Shown: positions 14,600 to 16,881 of the stretch, piece by piece
Numbering within the stretch: position 1 is the stretch's first letter
Layout of the letters: each line of letters opens with the position of its first letter
Assembly: GCA_013696945.1 (NCBI GenBank)
Contig: JACCXQ010000087.1
Location: forward strand, 1 to 16,881
Source: Chloroflexota bacterium
Lineage (GTDB): Bacteria; Chloroflexota; Limnocylindria; Limnocylindrales; CSP1-4
DNA length: 16,881 nucleotides
Direction: 5' to 3'
Position numbers and translations under genes: made by a program
The notes under the pieces: model-generated
What the model was told of the DNA's origin: nothing
Seen by the model: only the letters and a program-made list of their open reading frames with translations
The model's database searches: none

Positions 14600-15018
14600 T
14601 GGCCGTCTACCAGGGCACCCGACCACAGGTACTCGTCCCGGGAGGCGGGCGTGCGACCGCGCCGGCCGCGACCCGGGACAGGGCGCCTTCCGCACGGCGG
14701 GCAGCGGCGCCCGTCGAGCGCCGTTCGCGCCGGCGCACCCTGCGCGCGCAGCGACAGGTGCGTCCCGTGGCGATGGTCATGGCCATCATCATCAGCGGCT
14801 TCGTCCTCGGCCTCATCCACCTCACGCAGACCCTCCAGGCAGGTGCTGTGGAGCACGAGCTCGTCCGCCTCCAGGCCGAGCGGCTGCAGCTCGAGCGCGA
14901 CATCCAGACGCTCGGCGGGACGGTCATCCGCTGGGGCTCGGAGCCGCAGGTCGTCGACTGGGCGCAACAGAACGGGCTCGATCGGCTCGGCGGCACGATC
15001 CGCGTCCCGGCGCCCTAG
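14599..15018 (+). CDS. ftsL: FtsL-like division protein (septum formation initiator fold)
   Basis: This 139-residue bitopic membrane protein occupies the ftsL position between rsmH and the division transpeptidase. A long basic cytoplasmic N-terminus (1-55, Arg/Ala/Pro-rich) is followed by one membrane helix (about 56-77, VAMVMAIIISGFVLGLIHL) and an extracytoplasmic coiled coil (about 80-108, EHELVRLQAERLQLERDIQTL). This is the FtsL/DivIC pattern that supports assembly of the FtsQBL complex. A short tail ends GGTIRVPAP. Sequence identity within the family is low, so the call rests on topology and position; DivIC/FtsB is the alternative. The ATG at 14599 is coupled to the small upstream ORF. 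ftsI starts 6 bases after the stop. Confidence 0.8.
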   Translation: MAVYQGTRPQVLVPGGGRATAPAATRDRAPSARRAAAPVERRSRRRTLRAQRQVRPVAMVMAIIISGFVLGLIHLTQTLQAGAVEHELVRLQAERLQLERDIQTLGGTVIRWGSEPQVVDWAQQNGLDRLGGTIRVPAP

Positions 15019-15024
15019 GCCGCC

Positions 15025-16881
15025 ATGCTCGGCCGAACGGACCGAAGGCTCCGGCTGATCCTCCTCCTCGTCGTCTTCATGGCCATGAGCGGCGCCGCCA
15101 TGGTCAGGCTCTCGTACTGGCAGCTGGGCGTCGCGGGCGATCTGCGTCGGGAAGCCGCGAAGCAGCTGATGCGGTCCAGCGAGGTGGCGCCGATCCGCGG
15201 GGAGATCCTAGATCGGCGCGGTACGGTCCTCGCGACCACCGCATACCGCGACATGCTCGCCGCCTACCCGGATCTGGCGAGCGGTGCCGACGACGACGCG
15301 ACGGTGGCCGGGCTGGCGACGATCCTGGGGCTGGACGCTGCGGGCACCGAGGCGCTTCGCGGCCAGCTCGCCCAGGACGTCCCGTACGTCGTGCTGGAGC
15401 GGTCGCTCACAGCGGAACAGAGCGAGCGGATCCGAGCACTGATGCAGGTGCCCGTGAGAGACGGTGGACTGGTCGGCCTGGCCCTCGAGTCCCGCCCCGT
15501 CCGCGAGTACCCGAATCCGGGCGGAGCGCCCCAGACGACGCTCGCGAGCCAGCTCCTCGGCTTCGTGACAGAGGACGGACGGGGCCATTACGGGATCGAG
15601 AGCTACTACGACGACGTCCTGGCGGGCACGCCGACCCGGTTCGCGTCGGTCACCGCCGGCCTGCTCCCCATCCCCGGCGCGATGCAGGTGACCCAGGACG
15701 GCCAGCCCGGTTCCGACGTCCGCCTGACCATCGATGCAAGCCTCCAGCTGCAGCTCGAGAAGGAGCTCTACGCCGCGTGGGTCGCCGATCGCGCGAAGCG
15801 CGTCAGCGCAGTCATCCTCGATCCGGACACCGGCGAGGTCCTCGCGTGGGCATCGGTGCCCGGGTACGACGCCAACCGCTACGGGGCGGTCGCCGATGAG
15901 ACACCCCAGCTGCTCTACGACCCGATCGCGAGCGCCGTGTACGAGCCAGGCTCGGTGATGAAGATGGTGACGGCGGCCGCCGCGCTCGAGTCCGGCACCG
16001 TGACGCTGGACGACGAGGTCCGCGACAGCTATGCGCTCCGCTTCGGGACGGACATGGTCCGCAACGCCGATCGGAGCTCGAAGGGGGTCCTGCCGTTCCG
16101 CGATGCCATCGCCTATTCCCGGAACGTCGCCACGGCCCGTGTGGCGTTGCGCATGGAGGGGACCGTGGCGCGCTCATCCGAACGCCTCCACGAGATGTGG
16201 ACGCGCCTCGGGTTCGGCCAGCGGACGGGCATCGACCTGGCCACCGAGGGCCTGGGTCTCGTCACCGACCCATCGGAGCGCGAGTGGGAGGGCATCGACC
16301 TCGCGAACCGCGCATTCGGTCAGGGCGTGGCCGTGACGCAGGTCCAGCTCGCCGTCGCCTACGCCGCGATGGCCAACGGTGGCTATCGGGTGATCCCGCA
16401 TCTCGTCCAGCGGATCGGGGACGAGGCGCAGGCAGCGACGACGCCCGTCCGCGTCATCGAGAACGGTCTCGCGACGCAGCTCCACGGCCTGCTCGAGCAC
16501 GTCACGCGCCGCGTGCCATGGTATCGGGCTGGCACGCAGATCCCTGGGTACGTGGTCGGCGGCAAGACCGGCACGGCGCAGATCTGGGACGCGGAAGGCC
16601 AGCGTTGGCTTCCCGATCGCTTCAACTTCTCGTTCTGTGGGTTCGTCGGCGCCGACCGCCCGGAGGCGATCATCGTCACTCGCATCGAGGAGGCGGAACC
16701 GACCGTCCTGGGCACCGGCAACCTCGACCTGGGTATCGAGTCGTACGAGCTCTTCCGTCGCATCGCGGTCGACACGATGACAGCGCTCGATGTGCCGCCC
16801 CTCCCGGTGCCCGACGAGCCGGGCGGCCGGCCCGCTGACGCACGTGACGCCACGGATGGGGCCCCGGGCGCGGGTGGCGGC
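15025..16881 (+). CDS. ftsI: Peptidoglycan D,D-transpeptidase FtsI/PBP class B, 3' truncated by window end
   Basis: 619 codons are present and the frame runs off the end. This class B penicillin-binding protein cross-links septal peptidoglycan. An N-terminal membrane anchor (about 9-27, LRLILLLVVFMAMSGAAMV) is followed by the class B dimerisation-domain motif APIRGEILDRRGTVLATT. The transpeptidase domain has all three catalytic motifs: S310-V-M-K313 (YEPGSVMK), S365-R-N (YSRNVA) and K514-T-G-T (GGKTGTAQI). A Pro/Asp/Gly-rich segment begins near residue 593, so the protein is close to its end or enters a linker before another domain such as PASTA, which would lie outside the window. Position after mraZ-rsmH-ftsL argues for the division enzyme rather than elongation PBP2. 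Confidence 0.95.
   Translation, partial: MLGRTDRRLRLILLLVVFMAMSGAAMVRLSYWQLGVAGDLRREAAKQLMRSSEVAPIRGEILDRRGTVLATTAYRDMLAAYPDLASGADDDATVAGLATILGLDAAGTEALRGQLAQDVPYVVLERSLTAEQSERIRALMQVPVRDGGLVGLALESRPVREYPNPGGAPQTTLASQLLGFVTEDGRGHYGIESYYDDVLAGTPTRFASVTAGLLPIPGAMQVTQDGQPGSDVRLTIDASLQLQLEKELYAAWVADRAKRVSAVILDPDTGEVLAWASVPGYDANRYGAVADETPQLLYDPIASAVYEPGSVMKMVTAAAALESGTVTLDDEVRDSYALRFGTDMVRNADRSSKGVLPFRDAIAYSRNVATARVALRMEGTVARSSERLHEMWTRLGFGQRTGIDLATEGLGLVTDPSEREWEGIDLANRAFGQGVAVTQVQLAVAYAAMANGGYRVIPHLVQRIGDEAQAATTPVRVIENGLATQLHGLLEHVTRRVPWYRAGTQIPGYVVGGKTGTAQIWDAEGQRWLPDRFNFSFCGFVGADRPEAIIVTRIEEAEPTVLGTGNLDLGIESYELFRRIAVDTMTALDVPPLPVPDEPGGRPADARDATDGAPGAGGG

Noticed and set aside
14559-15899. 446-codon plus-strand frame spanning ftsL and ftsI
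   Set aside because: It is out of frame with both FtsL topology and FtsI motifs, and its translation is almost entirely Arg/Pro/Gly/Ala.
1-16881. tRNA genes, CRISPR arrays, insertion sequences, phage or attachment sites
   Set aside because: No T-loop/anticodon pattern, regularly spaced repeats, transposase or integrase motifs, or terminal inverted repeats flanking a gene were found.

Overview
This is a high-GC bacterial chromosome segment with very strong G/C preference at third codon positions, many GTG starts and tight gene packing. The gene set is housekeeping: the TCA cycle and propionyl-CoA route, RNase P RNA, and the start of the division and cell-wall (dcw) cluster. No phage, transposon, CRISPR or tRNA was seen. 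The combination suggests an aerobic, high-GC member of Chloroflexota, possibly Limnocylindria-like, but that placement is inference and an actinobacterial relative is not excluded.

Layout. (1) 1-1897, plus strand: the 3' end of a methylmalonyl-CoA mutase large chain, methylmalonyl-CoA epimerase, and a pyridoxamine-phosphate-oxidase-family protein overlapping it. (2) 1916-4826, minus strand: sucC, sucD and a SAM methyltransferase, joined by 4-base stop/start overlaps. (3) 4827-4893: a 67-base divergent promoter region. (4) 4894-10669, plus strand: isocitrate dehydrogenase, a three-subunit succinate dehydrogenase in the order C-A-B, and an unusual RNase HI / rubredoxin-like zinc ribbon / metallo-beta-lactamase fusion. 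(5) 10691-11049: the RNase P RNA gene with its own promoter. (6) 11072-12543, minus strand: an uncharacterised protein with a Cys/His-rich C-terminus, a 413-base structured gap, and a HIT-family hydrolase. (7) 12812 to the end, plus strand: the mra promoter, a probable MraZ operator, mraZ, rsmH, an unrecognised 69-residue protein, an ftsL-like gene, and ftsI running off the window.

The first half is metabolically coherent. Mutase and epimerase turn propionate-derived methylmalonyl-CoA into succinyl-CoA; SucCD takes it to succinate with nucleotide triphosphate synthesis; SDH oxidises succinate into the quinone pool; and isocitrate dehydrogenase feeds the same cycle. The second half holds RNA processing followed by division genes under an apparently autoregulated mraZ promoter.

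The items most worth a second look are the RNase H-MBL fusion, the Cys/His-rich SDH membrane anchor that resembles mycobacterial Sdh1, the four-box 10-bp-periodic MraZ operator, the translationally coupled 69-residue ORF between rsmH and ftsL, and the structured intergenic region near 11.92-12.01 kb.
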